Positions 55,274-64,000 of a DNA stretch of 64,000 nt are shown in pieces (the stretch's first letter is position 1; every line of letters starts with the position of its first letter). The stretch spans positions 868,001-932,000 of the forward strand of contig NZ_VFOL01000001.1 of assembly GCF_006716065.1 (NCBI RefSeq), given 5' to 3'. This stretch comes from Salinispora arenicola. GTDB lineage: Bacteria; Actinomycetota; Actinomycetes; Mycobacteriales; Micromonosporaceae. Position numbers and translations under genes: made by a program. Under the pieces are notes generated by a model. The model ran no database searches, was not told the origin of the DNA, and was given only the letters and a program-made list of their open reading frames with translations.

Positions 55274-56626
55274 GTGCGGACGATGCGAGGTTGGCTACAC
55301 GATACGGCCGGCGGCCTTCCCCGCACCTTCTGGTATCTGTGGACCGGCACCCTGATCAACCGGCTCGGCTCGTTCGTCATCATCTTCCTCGCCATCTACC
55401 TCACCCAGGAGCGAAACTTCTCCGCCTCCCAGGCGGGCCTGGTGCTGGGTCTCTGGGGGGTCGGCGGCGCGGCGGGCACCACCATCGGTGGCACGCTCGC
55501 GGACCGGTGGGGCCGCCGCCCCACCCTGCTCACCGCGCACCTCGGCGCCACGAGCATGATGCTCGCCCTCGGCTTCGCCCGGGACCTGTGGTCGGTCGCA
55601 CTCGGTGCCCTGCTGCTCGGACTCTTCGCCGAGGCCGCGCGACCCGCGTTCGGCGCCATGATGATCGACGTCGTGCCGGACAAGGACCGGTTGCGGGCCT
55701 TCAGCCTGAACTACTGGGCGATCAATCTCGGCTTCGCCTGCGCCGCGGTCCTCGCGGGATTCGCGACCGAGGCTGGCTACCTGCTGCTCTTCGTGGTGAA
55801 CGCGGCCACCACCCTGACCACCGCACTGATCATCTTCGTCAAGGTCAGCGAGACCCGCAAGCCGCTGGTCACCGCCGCCGGGCGACCGACCGCACCGCCC
55901 CGGGCGCTGCGCACCATCCTGGCCGACCGCGTCTACCTCGGGTTCGTGGCGTTGAACCTCTTCGCCGCGTTGGTCTTCCTCCAGCACATCTCGATGCTGC
56001 CGATCGCCATGGGCGACTCGGGGCTGAGCCCCGCCACGTACGGCTCGGTGATCGCACTCAACGGTGTGCTGATCGTGGTGGGCCAACTCTTCGTACCACG
56101 GTTGATCAAGAACCGTAGCCGCTCTCACGTGCTGGCGCTGTCGGCGGTGGTGCTGGGGGTCGGATTCGGCCTGACCGCCTTCGCCGAGACCGCCTGGTTC
56201 TACGGTCTGACCGTCCTGATCTGGACTCTCGGCGAGATGCTCAACTCGCCGTCCAACGCCACCCTGATCGCCGAACTCTCCCCGAGTGAACTGCGCGGTC
56301 GATACCAGGGAGTCTTCTCGCTCTCCTGGCAGGTGGCCGGCGCCACAGCGCCAGTGCTCGGCGGGGTCGTCCGGGAGCGGGCCGGCGACGACATCCTCTG
56401 GCTGGGCTGCGCCCTGATCGGCGGGTTGGTGGCGGCGGCGCACCTGATCTCCGGGCCGACGCGGGAGCGCCGGGTCACCGCCCTGCGGGCGGCCAACCAG
56501 TCGGTGCAGCCGGCCGCGGTCGGGGGCCGGCGCGCGGCCGAGGCGGAAGAGGCCGTCACGACCGCACCGGCCGAATCGCTCCCGACGGGATCCGCCGAGA
56601 GCACGGCGGCCGGTCGGGGTCAGTGA
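55274..56626 (+). CDS. Major facilitator superfamily transporter (drug/sugar efflux type)
   Basis: 450 residues with twelve membrane helices. GGTLADRWGRRPTLL is the loop 2-3 MFS motif. MLNSPSNATLIAELSP and GRYQGVFSLSWQ are typical of the DHA1-type branch. A charged Ala/Glu tail of ~60 residues follows the last helix. Substrate unknown. Start GTG 55274 or ATG 55283. Divergent from gpmA; a 14-bp hairpin terminator follows. Confidence 0.88.
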   Translation: MRTMRGWLHDTAGGLPRTFWYLWTGTLINRLGSFVIIFLAIYLTQERNFSASQAGLVLGLWGVGGAAGTTIGGTLADRWGRRPTLLTAHLGATSMMLALGFARDLWSVALGALLLGLFAEAARPAFGAMMIDVVPDKDRLRAFSLNYWAINLGFACAAVLAGFATEAGYLLLFVVNAATTLTTALIIFVKVSETRKPLVTAAGRPTAPPRALRTILADRVYLGFVALNLFAALVFLQHISMLPIAMGDSGLSPATYGSVIALNGVLIVVGQLFVPRLIKNRSRSHVLALSAVVLGVGFGLTAFAETAWFYGLTVLIWTLGEMLNSPSNATLIAELSPSELRGRYQGVFSLSWQVAGATAPVLGGVVRERAGDDILWLGCALIGGLVAAAHLISGPTRERRVTALRAANQSVQPAAVGGRRAAEAEEAVTTAPAESLPTGSAESTAAGRGQ

Positions 56627-56658
56627 CCGATACCCGGAACCCCTCCTCCAGCACGCGA

Positions 56659-56691
56659 AACGCCCATCGCGACTGGGTCGCGATGGGCGTT
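56659..56691 (+). terminator. 14-bp perfect hairpin terminator
   Basis: Arms 56659-56672 and 56678-56691 are exactly complementary around loop CTGGG, 33 bases past the transporter stop. The following ~317 bases (56692-57008) hold no gene I can support. Confidence 0.85.
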
Positions 56692-57008
56692 CGCCGCGTA
56701 CGACCGGCGGCGGCGGGCGGCACTCACCCCCGTAAGCGGCACCCGCTCACGCCGCCGGTCAACGGGTGGACGCCGTCCCCCAACGGCGTTGTTCCACCCG
56801 TCCCCGCGCCACACTCGATGCTCGGATCTGATCGATCCTCCGCTCCCCCGAACGGAACCGAGCGCAACACGGTGCAATAAAGTTAGTTCGCCCGGAATGC
56901 GGATTCAACCTGACCGACTGTCTCGCCGGTCACAGCCGGCTACCACCGCGGCCCGGTCCCGCCACCGGCCCACCAGCGGAGTACCCGCCGACAAGCCCGG
57001 CAAACGGC

Positions 57009-57800
57009 TCACCCGTCCTCCCGATCGGGTGACTCCGTACGGAAGAAGTTGCTCGTTCGACCATCGCGCAGCTGCTCCTGATAGATCAGGTTCAACTGTC
57101 GCAGATCGAACGTCCGAAACCACTCATTCCATGTGATTTCGCGCACACGGCTGCTCTCCCGGTAGCCCGGCATGTTGAAGGTGAGCACGCCGACGCGGCC
57201 CTCCCGCTCCGTGCCCCGAATCGTCGCCGGCTTCGCGTCACGCTGCCGTGCCCACCGCCGGATGACATCGTGGTTCGTGGTGACCAGGCTCCTACCCGGA
57301 CGCTCTGGCCGATCGGCCAGGGAGACGATGACCTGTGACGACCGCACCGACCGCGAGGTACCCGGCCCGGTACGCACCGCCGCGCTCCGTGCCGGCCGCG
57401 CGGTGCCCGTCACGCCGCGGGCGGGCGCCTTCTTCACCGCAGCCTTCCCCGCCCGCCCGGCCTTTTCCGACCGCCCGACCTTCTTTCCCGTCGGCGCGGC
57501 ACGGCCGGACGCCCGCTTGGTCGCCGTCGCGCGGCCCGCCGGTCCGGTGCCCGTGCGGGCCGAACCACCCGACCGACGTTCCGCCCGCAGGGTCTTCGCC
57601 AGCGTTCGCACCAGGTCCGGCTTGCGCAGCGCGGAGATGCCGGACACACCGTGCCGGCGCAACTGCCCGCGGATCTCGTCCACCCGCATCCGGGAGATCT
57701 CGGCCTCGGACACCCGTGGGGCGCCCCGGGCTTGGTTTCCTGCCTGGCCTCTGGTCCGGGTCGCCGTACCGCCGCGACCCGAGCTGCTTCGTTGAGCCAT
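57009..57800 (-). CDS. Basic protein with Rho-N/SAP-type domain and conserved C-terminal domain
   Basis: 263 residues. A Ser/Gly/Arg leader, a SAP/Rho-N helix-extended-helix (~32-70; RMRVDEIRGQLRRHGVSGISALRKPDLV), a long histone H1-like linker rich in Lys/Arg/Ala/Gly (~75-150), then a ~100-residue domain with IVSLADRPERP, DVIRRWARQRDAKPATI and LTFNMPGY. I do not know that last domain. Probably binds nucleic acid. GGAGGAG lies before ATG 57800. Confidence 0.8.
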   Translation of the reverse strand: MAQRSSSGRGGTATRTRGQAGNQARGAPRVSEAEISRMRVDEIRGQLRRHGVSGISALRKPDLVRTLAKTLRAERRSGGSARTGTGPAGRATATKRASGRAAPTGKKVGRSEKAGRAGKAAVKKAPARGVTGTARPARSAAVRTGPGTSRSVRSSQVIVSLADRPERPGRSLVTTNHDVIRRWARQRDAKPATIRGTEREGRVGVLTFNMPGYRESSRVREITWNEWFRTFDLRQLNLIYQEQLRDGRTSNFFRTESPDREDG

Positions 57801-57867
57801 GGAACGCTCCTCCGACAGTCCGTCCTCGGCGCGCGGCGGATCCCACCGCACGGGACGGGCTTACCCG

Positions 57868-58422
57868 TCAGGAACGGTCCGAACCCCCCGCCACGGTGGT
57901 GTTCCCGGCCTCCGGCCCCGCCCCACCGCCGGCCGGCTCGACGAGGTGGGCGAAGGCCGCGAGATTGGCGGTCGACTCGCCCCGTCTGACCCGCCACTCC
58001 CATTCGCGCCGGATCGAACTGCCGAAGCCGATCTCCAGCATCGTGTCGAAGGACTCGTCGGCGTACGTGAGCACGGCCCCGAACAGCCGATCCAGTTCGT
58101 CGGCGTCCACGCCCGCCGGGTTGACCCGACCGGTCAGGTAGACATCACCGACGGCGTCGATGGAAAACGACACCCCGTACATCCGGGCATTGCGCTGAAG
58201 CAGCCACGCCCACAGTTCCTCACGGCGCTCGTCGGGCTGACGCATCACGAACGCCTCGACCCGCAGCGCGTACTCGCCGACGATCAAATTGCAGATCGTC
58301 CGAAGCTTGTGTGTGCCCGGCAGGGTCACCGCGTACGAGTTCGGGCCGGTGGACTCCCAGACCAGACCCCGCTCCCCGCAGACCGACTCGATCAACGCCC
58401 CGAGATCGCTTCTTCCGCTCAC
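57868..58422 (-). CDS. YbjN-domain protein
   Basis: 184 residues. YbjN/T3SS-chaperone-like fold: GPNSYAVTLPGTHKLRT, ALRVEAFVMRQPDE and FSIDAVGDVYLTGRV. It sits next to mshA as Rv0487 does in M. tuberculosis; function unknown. TAGAGT ends six bases before GTG 58422 and there is no ribosome site. Confidence 0.9.
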   Translation of the reverse strand: MSGRSDLGALIESVCGERGLVWESTGPNSYAVTLPGTHKLRTICNLIVGEYALRVEAFVMRQPDERREELWAWLLQRNARMYGVSFSIDAVGDVYLTGRVNPAGVDADELDRLFGAVLTYADESFDTMLEIGFGSSIRREWEWRVRRGESTANLAAFAHLVEPAGGGAGPEAGNTTVAGGSDRS

Positions 58423-58428
58423 CGCCCC

Positions 58429-58434
58429 ACTCTA
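58429..58434 (-). promoter_or_regulatory. Leaderless -10 (TAGAGT) of the ybjN-like gene
   Basis: TAGAGT on the minus strand, six bases before GTG 58422, in the 72-base gap after mshA. Confidence 0.6.
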
Positions 58435-58494
58435 CGACCGTGCCGGCGGACCCGCTCCCCGCCAATACCAGCGACTGCGATCGATGTACCGGCG

Positions 58495-59841
58495 TCAACA
58501 AGAACAGGTGGCGAGCTCGGACGATTGGGGTCCGTACGCGGCGACCGCCTCGCCGTAGACCTCCAACAGGCCGCTGACCGTCCGATCCCAGGAGAAGTTG
58601 CAGGCATGGCGTCGCGCGCCCTGGGCCAACGTCGCACGCAGTCCGGTGTCCGGCAGCAGACGGCTCAGTGTACGGGCCCACACGGCCGGGTCATGGCCGT
58701 CGACGAGGACACCGCTGACCTGGTCACGTACCGCGGTGACCAAGCCGCCGACAGCGGCCGCCACCACCGGCGTGCCGCATGCCTGCGCCTCCAACGCGAC
58801 CAGCCCGAAGCTCTCGTTGTAGGACGGGACCGCTACCAGGTCGGCCGCGCGGTACAGGGCGGGCAGGTCGTCGCCGGTCTGCGGCGGCAGAAACCGTACG
58901 CTGTCGGTGACGCCCAACGAGGCGGCCAGCTCGATCAGGTGGGTCGGCCGGTCGAGCCCGCTACCGCTGGGGCCACCGCAGACGACCACGGTCAGTTCCT
59001 CGGCGAGCGCCGGATCCCGCTGACGCAGTGCCGCCGCCGCGCGGATCAGCACATCCGGTGCCTTGAGCGGCTGGACCCGGCCGACGAACGCCACCACGTA
59101 CCCATGCTCGGGGAGGCCCAACCGACGGCGGGCGAGGGCCTGCGCCCGGGATCGGTCGCCAGCCGCGGGGCTGAACCGGGCCAGGTCCACACCCGGCTCG
59201 ACCACCTCGACGCGGGTCGGGTCGGCGTCGTACCGGTCGATCAGGTCGCCGGCCTCGGTCTTGGTGTTGGCGACCAGCCGGTCGGCCTCGGCCACCACCT
59301 GCTCCTCGCCGATCACCCGAGCCTTGGGCTCCGGCCGGTCGCCGGCGGCGAGCTGTGCGTTCTTGACCTTGGCGAGGGTGTGCGCGGTGTGCACCAGCGG
59401 AACTCCCCAACGCTCCTTGGCCAGCCAGCCAACCTGCCCGGACAGCCAGTAGTGCGAGTGGATGAGGTCGTAGTGCCCGGCGGCTCGGGACGCCTCGGCC
59501 CGCAGCACCCCCGCCGTGAACGCACAGAGCTGGCCGGGCAGTTCCTCCTTGGTCAACCCACCCAGCGGGCCGGAGATGATGTTCCGGACGTGCACGCCCG
59601 GCATCATCTCGACCACCGGTGGCACATCGGCGGAGGTCGCCCGGGTGAAGATCTCGACCTCGACGTCCGCTTCGGCCAGCCGCCGTGCGACTTCGAGGAT
59701 GTAGACGTTCATCCCCCCGGCATCACCGGTGCCGGGCTGGTGCAGCGGCGATGTGTGCACGGAGAGTGTCGCGACGCGGCGGGGTCGGGGCCATGGACGG
59801 GCACCTCGCTGACGACCGACACCGGTGTGCTGTTCCGCCAC
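58495..59841 (-). CDS. mshA: D-inositol-3-phosphate glycosyltransferase (mycothiol synthesis, MshA)
   Basis: 448 residues, GT-B fold of family GT4. It transfers GlcNAc from UDP-GlcNAc to inositol-3-phosphate, the first step of mycothiol. Motifs: [20 protein letters not shown] with the Gly-rich acceptor loop, [22 protein letters not shown], and the EX7E donor block [19 protein letters not shown]. The C-terminal SSELATCSC adds two Cys. GTG 59841 chosen because AAGGAG lies six bases upstream; the frame stays open to TTG 59895. Confidence 0.94.
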   Translation of the reverse strand: MAEQHTGVGRQRGARPWPRPRRVATLSVHTSPLHQPGTGDAGGMNVYILEVARRLAEADVEVEIFTRATSADVPPVVEMMPGVHVRNIISGPLGGLTKEELPGQLCAFTAGVLRAEASRAAGHYDLIHSHYWLSGQVGWLAKERWGVPLVHTAHTLAKVKNAQLAAGDRPEPKARVIGEEQVVAEADRLVANTKTEAGDLIDRYDADPTRVEVVEPGVDLARFSPAAGDRSRAQALARRRLGLPEHGYVVAFVGRVQPLKAPDVLIRAAAALRQRDPALAEELTVVVCGGPSGSGLDRPTHLIELAASLGVTDSVRFLPPQTGDDLPALYRAADLVAVPSYNESFGLVALEAQACGTPVVAAAVGGLVTAVRDQVSGVLVDGHDPAVWARTLSRLLPDTGLRATLAQGARRHACNFSWDRTVSGLLEVYGEAVAAYGPQSSELATCSC

Positions 59842-60008
59842 GTCCGCTCCTTCTGCCACGGTTGCCGTCCCGCACGACCGGCGCTTCTCGGTCAACCTCC
59901 ACGCCAGATGTCATCTTCCCGATCGGGGATCGGTAATTCCTTCCGGCCGTCCCCAGGGGTGACAGACCTCATCGACTCGGCCCTCGAGCTCGGGGTCAGA
60001 ATGGGTGG

Positions 60009-60773
60009 ATGACTTCCGTCGCTGTCGTTACCGGGGCATCCAGCGGGATCGGGGCGGCCACCGTCCGCCGGCTCGCCGCCGAGGGATTCCACGTACTGGC
60101 TGCCGCCCGGCGCACCGACCGGCTCGCCGACCTGGTCAAGGAGGTCGAGACCAGCGGAGGATCAGCCACCGCGGTCAGCTGCGACGTGACCTCGGACGAG
60201 TCGGTGGCCAGCCTCGCCGCCGCGGCGGCGACCGCGCCCGGTCCGGTCACCCTGCTCGTCAACAACGCCGGAGGAGCACGTGGCCTCGATCCGGTGGAGA
60301 CCGGCAGGGTCGGGGACTGGCAGTGGATGTACGACGTGAACGTCCTGGGCACGCTGCGGGTCACCCAGGCACTTCTGCCGGCCTTGGTGGCCTCCGAGTC
60401 CGGCACCATCGTCATCGTTTCGTCGACCGCCGGCTTCACCGTGTACGAGGGCGGCGGCGGCTACGCCGCCGCCAAGCACGCCCAGACCGCGGTCGCCGGC
60501 ACCCTGCGGCTGGAGCTGTGCGGCCGGCCGGTACGGGTCGTCGAGATAGACCCTGGGATGGTGCAGACCGAGGAGTTCGCGTTGGTCCGTTTCGGTGGGG
60601 ACGCCGATCGGGCGGAGGCCGTCTACGCCGGAGTGCCCGAGCCGCTGGTCGCCGAGGACGTGGCGGACTGTGTCGCCTGGTGCGCTACCCGCCCGCACCA
60701 CGTGAACGTGGACCGGCTGGTGGTTCGCCCGTTGGCGCAGGCCGCGCAGCACAAGGTCCACCGCGTCGGTTGA
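60009..60773 (+). CDS. Short-chain dehydrogenase/reductase
   Basis: 254 residues. GASSGIGAA, NNAGG, IVIVSSTAGFT, YAAAK and the PGMVQTEEF segment are all in place; AARRTDR after beta-2 suggests NADPH. Resembles YdfG-like oxidoreductases of small hydroxy acids or serine. Matches Rv0484c in position. The next gene begins 15 bases on, so they are probably one operon. Confidence 0.92.
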   Translation: MTSVAVVTGASSGIGAATVRRLAAEGFHVLAAARRTDRLADLVKEVETSGGSATAVSCDVTSDESVASLAAAAATAPGPVTLLVNNAGGARGLDPVETGRVGDWQWMYDVNVLGTLRVTQALLPALVASESGTIVIVSSTAGFTVYEGGGGYAAAKHAQTAVAGTLRLELCGRPVRVVEIDPGMVQTEEFALVRFGGDADRAEAVYAGVPEPLVAEDVADCVAWCATRPHHVNVDRLVVRPLAQAAQHKVHRVG

Positions 60774-60787
60774 GCCGGAGGATGGCA

Positions 60788-61576
60788 GTGCCGGCGGGGC
60801 GCCCGCTGGGCGTCGTGACCCGCGGGACGACGAACCCCAACCGGCTACGCCGGGTGGACAACTGGATCGTCGCGACCTGCGGGGACACGCTGCGGGCGGC
60901 AGCGGACCCGCTGGTCGTCGACCTGGGGTTTGGCGCCACCCCGATTACCGCCGTGGAGATGCGCTCCCGATTGGCCGACGCGGTCCGCGCCGATGTGCGG
61001 GTGGTCGGACTGGAGATCGACCCGGTCCGCGTCGCCGCCGCCCGGTCGGCCGCCGACCCACCCCGGCTCGCCTTCGCCCGGGGCGGCTTCGAGCTGGCTG
61101 GCCTCCGCCCCGCCCTGGTCCGCGCCTTCAACGTGCTGCGTCAGTACGACGAGGGTGCGGTGGCGGGTGCCTGGGCGACGATGGCCGGTGCGCTCGCCCC
61201 GGGCGGCCTGTTGGTCGAGGGGACCTGCGACGAGTTGGGGCGGCTCGGCAGTTGGGTGCTCATCGACGAGGGCGGCCCCCGCACCCTGACCCTGAGCGCG
61301 AGGCTGACCACCCTGGACACCCCCGCGCGGTTCGCCGAACGGCTCCCCAAGGCCCTGATCCACCGCAACGTCGAGGGGGAACCGATCCATGCCCTGCTCG
61401 GGGCGATGGAGAGCGCCTGGCGGGCGGCCGCCCCCTACGCCTCCTTCGGCCCGCGCCACCGCTGGCTACGCACAGTGATCGCCGTCCGCGATGCGGGCTG
61501 GCCCGTGGCGTACCAACCCCGCCGTTGGCGCCAGGGGCTGGTCACCGTCGACTGGGCGGCGGTCGCCCCCGGCTGA
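60788..61576 (+). CDS. Class I SAM-dependent methyltransferase
   Basis: 262 residues. Motif I VVDLGFGATPIT, motif II VVGLEID, then FARGGFELAG and NVLRQYDEGAV; C-terminal RWLRTVIAVRDAGWP. Gly-Phe-Gly in motif I is slightly unusual. Substrate unknown. GTG 60788 is used because GGAGG is six bases upstream; ATG 60782 abuts the GGAGG directly. Confidence 0.85.
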   Translation: MPAGRPLGVVTRGTTNPNRLRRVDNWIVATCGDTLRAAADPLVVDLGFGATPITAVEMRSRLADAVRADVRVVGLEIDPVRVAAARSAADPPRLAFARGGFELAGLRPALVRAFNVLRQYDEGAVAGAWATMAGALAPGGLLVEGTCDELGRLGSWVLIDEGGPRTLTLSARLTTLDTPARFAERLPKALIHRNVEGEPIHALLGAMESAWRAAAPYASFGPRHRWLRTVIAVRDAGWPVAYQPRRWRQGLVTVDWAAVAPG

Positions 61577-61585
61577 CGCACCGGG

Positions 61586-62677
61586 TCACAGGGCGCAGTT
61601 GACCAGAACGGGTTCGGGGTGCAGGGTCACGCCGAAGCGGGCCTGCACCCCACGACGGATCTCGCGGGCCAGGCGCACCAGGTCCTCGGTGCGAGCGGTG
61701 CCGGAACGGTGGGTCAGTGCCAGGGTGTGCTTGGTGGAGATGGTGACGACGCCTGCTGGGCCCGGATGGCCCTTGCCGAAGCCGGACTTGTCGATCAACC
61801 AGGCGGCACTGACCTTCACCGTGCCGTCGGTGCCCGGCCAGGACGGTGGCTCGCCGACGTCGGCGGCCCGTTCCCGCAGGCGCTCGTACCCGGCCCGGTC
61901 CAGCACCGGGTTGGTGAAGAACGAGCCGACCGACCAGGTGTCGGGGTCGGCGGCGTCGAGCACCATGCCCTTGCCGGCGCGTAGCCGCAGCACGGCGGCG
62001 CGGGCCTTCGCCAGTGGCACCCGGTCACCGACCGCCACGTCAAGCGCCCGAGCGAGTTCGGCGTACCGGACCGGGCCGGACAGCGGCGATCGGGCGAGGC
62101 GGAAGTCGACCGACAGCACCACCCAGCGGTCGCTGCGCTTGAAGATGCTGGACCGGTAGCTGAACCCGCAGTCGCGCGCCTCGATCCGCGCGGTGGTGCC
62201 GGTCACCCGGTCGTATACCTGTACTCCGGTGATGGTCTCGGCGACCTCCTGTCCGTACGCGCCGACGTTCTGGATCGGCGTCGCGCCGGTGGAGCCGGGT
62301 ATCCCGGACAGGCACTCCAGGCCCGACCACTCGTTGGCGACGGTGTGGGCGACCAGTTCGTCCCAGGGCTCGCCGGCCTCGACCCGCACCGTGACCGTGT
62401 CGGTGTCGGTCTCGATGACCTTGAGGCCCCGAGACCGGACCAACACCACTGTCCCGGGGAAGCCCGCATCGCCGATCACCACGTTGCTGCCCCCGGCGAG
62501 GACCAGGATCTGCTCCCCGCGGTCCCCCGCCTCGCGCACACCTCGGACGATGTCATCCGCACTGGTGGCGGTGACCACCCGAGTGGCCCAGCCGCCGAGA
62601 CGCAACGTCGTGTATCGCGACAGGTGACACTCGGCGTCGGGGTGAACGTCGGATGTCGACTGGGGAACCTCTGACAC
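61586..62677 (-). CDS. murB: UDP-N-acetylenolpyruvoylglucosamine reductase
   Basis: 363 residues. FAD-dependent reduction giving UDP-MurNAc for peptidoglycan. Motifs: LAGGSNVVIGD, LSGIPGSTGATPIQNVGAYGQEV, SYRSSIFK (catalytic Tyr/Arg/Ser region) and GSFFTNPV (catalytic Ser). This is the type I form. TAGGGT ends seven bases before GTG 62677; ATG 62683 would sit only one base from that hexamer. Converges with the methyltransferase gene. Confidence 0.95.
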   Translation of the reverse strand: MSEVPQSTSDVHPDAECHLSRYTTLRLGGWATRVVTATSADDIVRGVREAGDRGEQILVLAGGSNVVIGDAGFPGTVVLVRSRGLKVIETDTDTVTVRVEAGEPWDELVAHTVANEWSGLECLSGIPGSTGATPIQNVGAYGQEVAETITGVQVYDRVTGTTARIEARDCGFSYRSSIFKRSDRWVVLSVDFRLARSPLSGPVRYAELARALDVAVGDRVPLAKARAAVLRLRAGKGMVLDAADPDTWSVGSFFTNPVLDRAGYERLRERAADVGEPPSWPGTDGTVKVSAAWLIDKSGFGKGHPGPAGVVTISTKHTLALTHRSGTARTEDLVRLAREIRRGVQARFGVTLHPEPVLVNCAL

Positions 62678-62684
62678 GCTCATC

Positions 62685-62690
62685 ACCCTA
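62685..62690 (-). promoter_or_regulatory. Leaderless -10 (TAGGGT) of murB
   Basis: TAGGGT on the minus strand, seven bases before GTG 62677. If right, it moves the murB start two codons inside ATG 62683. Confidence 0.5.
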
Positions 62691-62747
62691 AGCTGAGGGG
62701 TAGCCGCGGCGCCCACTGGTGGCCCGGTCACCCCCGGGAGGATGGCG

Positions 62748-63509
62748 ATGAGCAGATCACACGGCACGAAGGACTTCTGGATCGGGGCACTGCGCGTGGA
62801 GGGACCGGCCTTCGCCGCCGCGATCGCCGAAGCGCCCGCCGACACCCCGGTGCTGTCCTGTCCCGGCTGGACAGTGACCGACCTGACTCGGCACCTGGCG
62901 GGTGTCTACCGCTGGGTACACGGAAACGTGTCGACCGATGCCGTCACCCCACCACCGCGCCGGTCCGAGCCGGTGGAGCCCGGTCCGGGCGAGACCGTCC
63001 TCCAGCTGTGGCAGCAGGCGTACGACGAGTTGATGGTGTGTTTCGACGCGCTCGATCCGGAGGCACCGGCGTGGAACTGGGCACCACAGCCGAAGAAGGC
63101 CGGATTCTGGCCTCGCCGGATCGCGCACGAGACGGCGGTGCACCGCTGGGACGCCCAGCTTGCCATCGGTGCCGGGGATCCGATCGAGACGAAGCTCGCG
63201 GCGGACGGGGTCAGCGAGGTACTCGACACCTGTCTGCCGGCGGGGCGGCGTCCGGTGCACAGCCAGTGGCACGGGGTGGTGCACCTGTCGGCCTCCGACG
63301 CGGGTCAGGAGTGGTTCCTGCGGTTGCGCGGCGAAGGGGTTGCCCTGCTGGACACCGCCACCATTCTCGATGACCACGATCATCACGCCCGGGTCCAGGT
63401 CGTCGGCACGGCCAGCGATCTCCTGCTCGCACTCTGGGGACGGATCAGCTTCGACACGCTGACGGTGGCGGGCGAACGCGACCTGCTGGCCGGTCTCCGG
63501 ACTGGCTGA
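62748..63509 (+). CDS. Maleylpyruvate isomerase-family, mycothiol-dependent enzyme (DinB fold)
   Basis: 253 residues. MDMPI N-terminal four-helix bundle: CPGWTVTDLTRHLAGVYRWVH carries the first His ligand, and RRIAHETAVHRWDAQ gives the HxxxHRWD pair of the metal site. A C-terminal sterol-carrier-like region follows (~165-253). Thiol-dependent isomerase or transferase using mycothiol; substrate unknown. ATG 62748 has GGAGG six bases upstream; ATG 62742 abuts it. Confidence 0.88.
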   Translation: MSRSHGTKDFWIGALRVEGPAFAAAIAEAPADTPVLSCPGWTVTDLTRHLAGVYRWVHGNVSTDAVTPPPRRSEPVEPGPGETVLQLWQQAYDELMVCFDALDPEAPAWNWAPQPKKAGFWPRRIAHETAVHRWDAQLAIGAGDPIETKLAADGVSEVLDTCLPAGRRPVHSQWHGVVHLSASDAGQEWFLRLRGEGVALLDTATILDDHDHHARVQVVGTASDLLLALWGRISFDTLTVAGERDLLAGLRTG

Positions 63510-63625
63510 CGCCGCCGGTTTCACCGGGCTGGTCCAGCGGACCGAGGCGGGTGGTTGTCCGCGTCGACATCCACCTGTCGCAACCACGCACACCCACCCC
63601 TCGGCCGGTTTGCACCCGGAGGCGG

Positions 63626-63683
63626 GAGAGCGCTCTCTTGACATCGGGCGAAGCATCGGGGGACGCTGCCGGAGAGCGCTCTC
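63626..63683. promoter_or_regulatory. Two LacI-type operators around a TTGACA element
   Basis: The 12-bp palindrome GAGAGCGCTCTC occurs at 63626-63637 and 63672-63683, centres 46 bp apart. TTGACA (63638-63643) directly abuts the first. The core GAGCGCTC is that of LacI-family sugar repressors such as CebR. No good TANNNT at 17-18 bases. The sites control the binding-protein gene at 63730. Confidence 0.75.
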
Positions 63684-63729
63684 ACACACAGCCCTCCAGT
63701 ACCCACCCAACCGGAGAGGGGTCCGAGAC

Positions 63730-64000
63730 ATGGGTGCCACCAACCGCCGCCGCCTCGCCGCGGTCGCCCTCGCAGCCGCCACCACCCTGCTCGTCACCAC
63801 CGCCTGCGGAAACGGCGACGACGCGGGCGACGGCACGATCACACTCACCGTCGACGTCTTCGGTCAATTCGGCTACGACGAGCTATACCAGCAGTACATG
63901 GACGACAACCCCGGTGTGACGATCGTCGAGCGGGGCACCGGTGGCAACCTCGACGAGTACTCCCCCAAGCTCACCCAGTGGCTGGCCGCCGGAAAAGGTG
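63730..64000 (+). CDS. Extracellular sugar ABC transporter substrate-binding lipoprotein (partial)
   Basis: First 90 residues; the gene runs off the right edge. Basic N-terminus, hydrophobic core and lipobox TTACG (Cys ~26), then LTVDVFGQFGYDELYQQYMDDNPGVTI, typical of family-1 sugar-binding proteins. Permease genes are expected downstream. The paired GAGAGCGCTCTC operators upstream suggest repression by a LacI-family regulator until its sugar is present. ATG 63730. Confidence 0.88.
   Translation, partial: MGATNRRRLAAVALAAATTLLVTTACGNGDDAGDGTITLTVDVFGQFGYDELYQQYMDDNPGVTIVERGTGGNLDEYSPKLTQWLAAGKG

Noticed and set aside
57799..60012. 737-codon plus-strand open frame over YbjN and mshA
   Set aside because: Antisense to two recognised proteins; no domain signature.

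Overview
The window is chromosomal DNA from a high-GC actinomycete. The best fit is Micromonosporaceae (Micromonospora or Salinispora type). The evidence is GC-biased codon use throughout, mycothiol genes (mshA and a mycothiol-dependent isomerase-type enzyme), a BldN/RsbN-type developmental sigma/anti-sigma pair beside rex-hemACDB, and many leaderless starts preceded by TANNNT. The family-level call is inference from gene content. I see no rRNA, tRNA, CRISPR array, insertion sequence or prophage.

Layout. 0-10 kb: DEAD-box RNA helicase with an unusual TTCGA-rich upstream region, a methyltransferase, an XRE regulator, a RecQ helicase fused to a phosphoribosyltransferase-like domain, a lipoprotein, an SDR, and a KtrB-KtrA potassium uptake pair. 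10-27 kb: fused MFS/spermidine-synthase-like protein, secreted coiled-coil cell-wall protein, inositol-phosphatase family enzyme with a coupled 36-residue ORF, LtrA-like membrane protein, a frameshifted secreted repeat protein, Smr and TPR proteins, a BON-methyltransferase fusion, a cyclase/NB-ARC regulator, FmdB, lytic transglycosylase, tandem GNAT, and a large secreted nuclease. 27-36 kb: rex-hemA-hemC-hemD-hemB with a recognisable Rex operator, then a two-component system, a HAD hydrolase and a glutaredoxin. 36-44 kb: BldN-like sigma factor after an ~900-base gene-free region, RsbN-like anti-sigma, SerB-like HAD, MFS, acyltransferase, epimerase, ribosomal protein bS22, and a small HTH protein. 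44-64 kb: MacAB-like ABC exporter operon, proline dehydrogenase, CGNR protein, TIM-barrel isomerase, Ppx/GppA, Rv0495c-like protein, senX3-regX3, gpmA, MFS, SAP/Rho-N basic protein, YbjN, mshA, SDR, methyltransferase, murB, a mycothiol-dependent enzyme, and the start of a sugar ABC binding protein behind LacI-type operators.

From about 27 to 63 kb the order follows, from memory, the Mycobacterium tuberculosis block Rv0482 (murB) to Rv0512 (hemB). It covers cell-wall precursor synthesis, mycothiol, phosphate sensing, polyphosphate and tetrapyrrole genes. proC (Rv0500) is absent from its usual place, where a MacAB operon and a proline dehydrogenase sit instead.

Regulation is unusually readable here. 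Fourteen or so genes lack a Shine-Dalgarno and have TANNNT ending 6-8 bases before the start codon (leaderless). Several genes follow perfect hairpins. I found no clear new multi-gene system. The strongest leads are the frameshifted FPxEW-repeat secreted protein, the coupled 36-residue ORF, the AT-rich palindrome upstream of senX3, the Rex operator overlapping a promoter, and the TTCGA array before the helicase.
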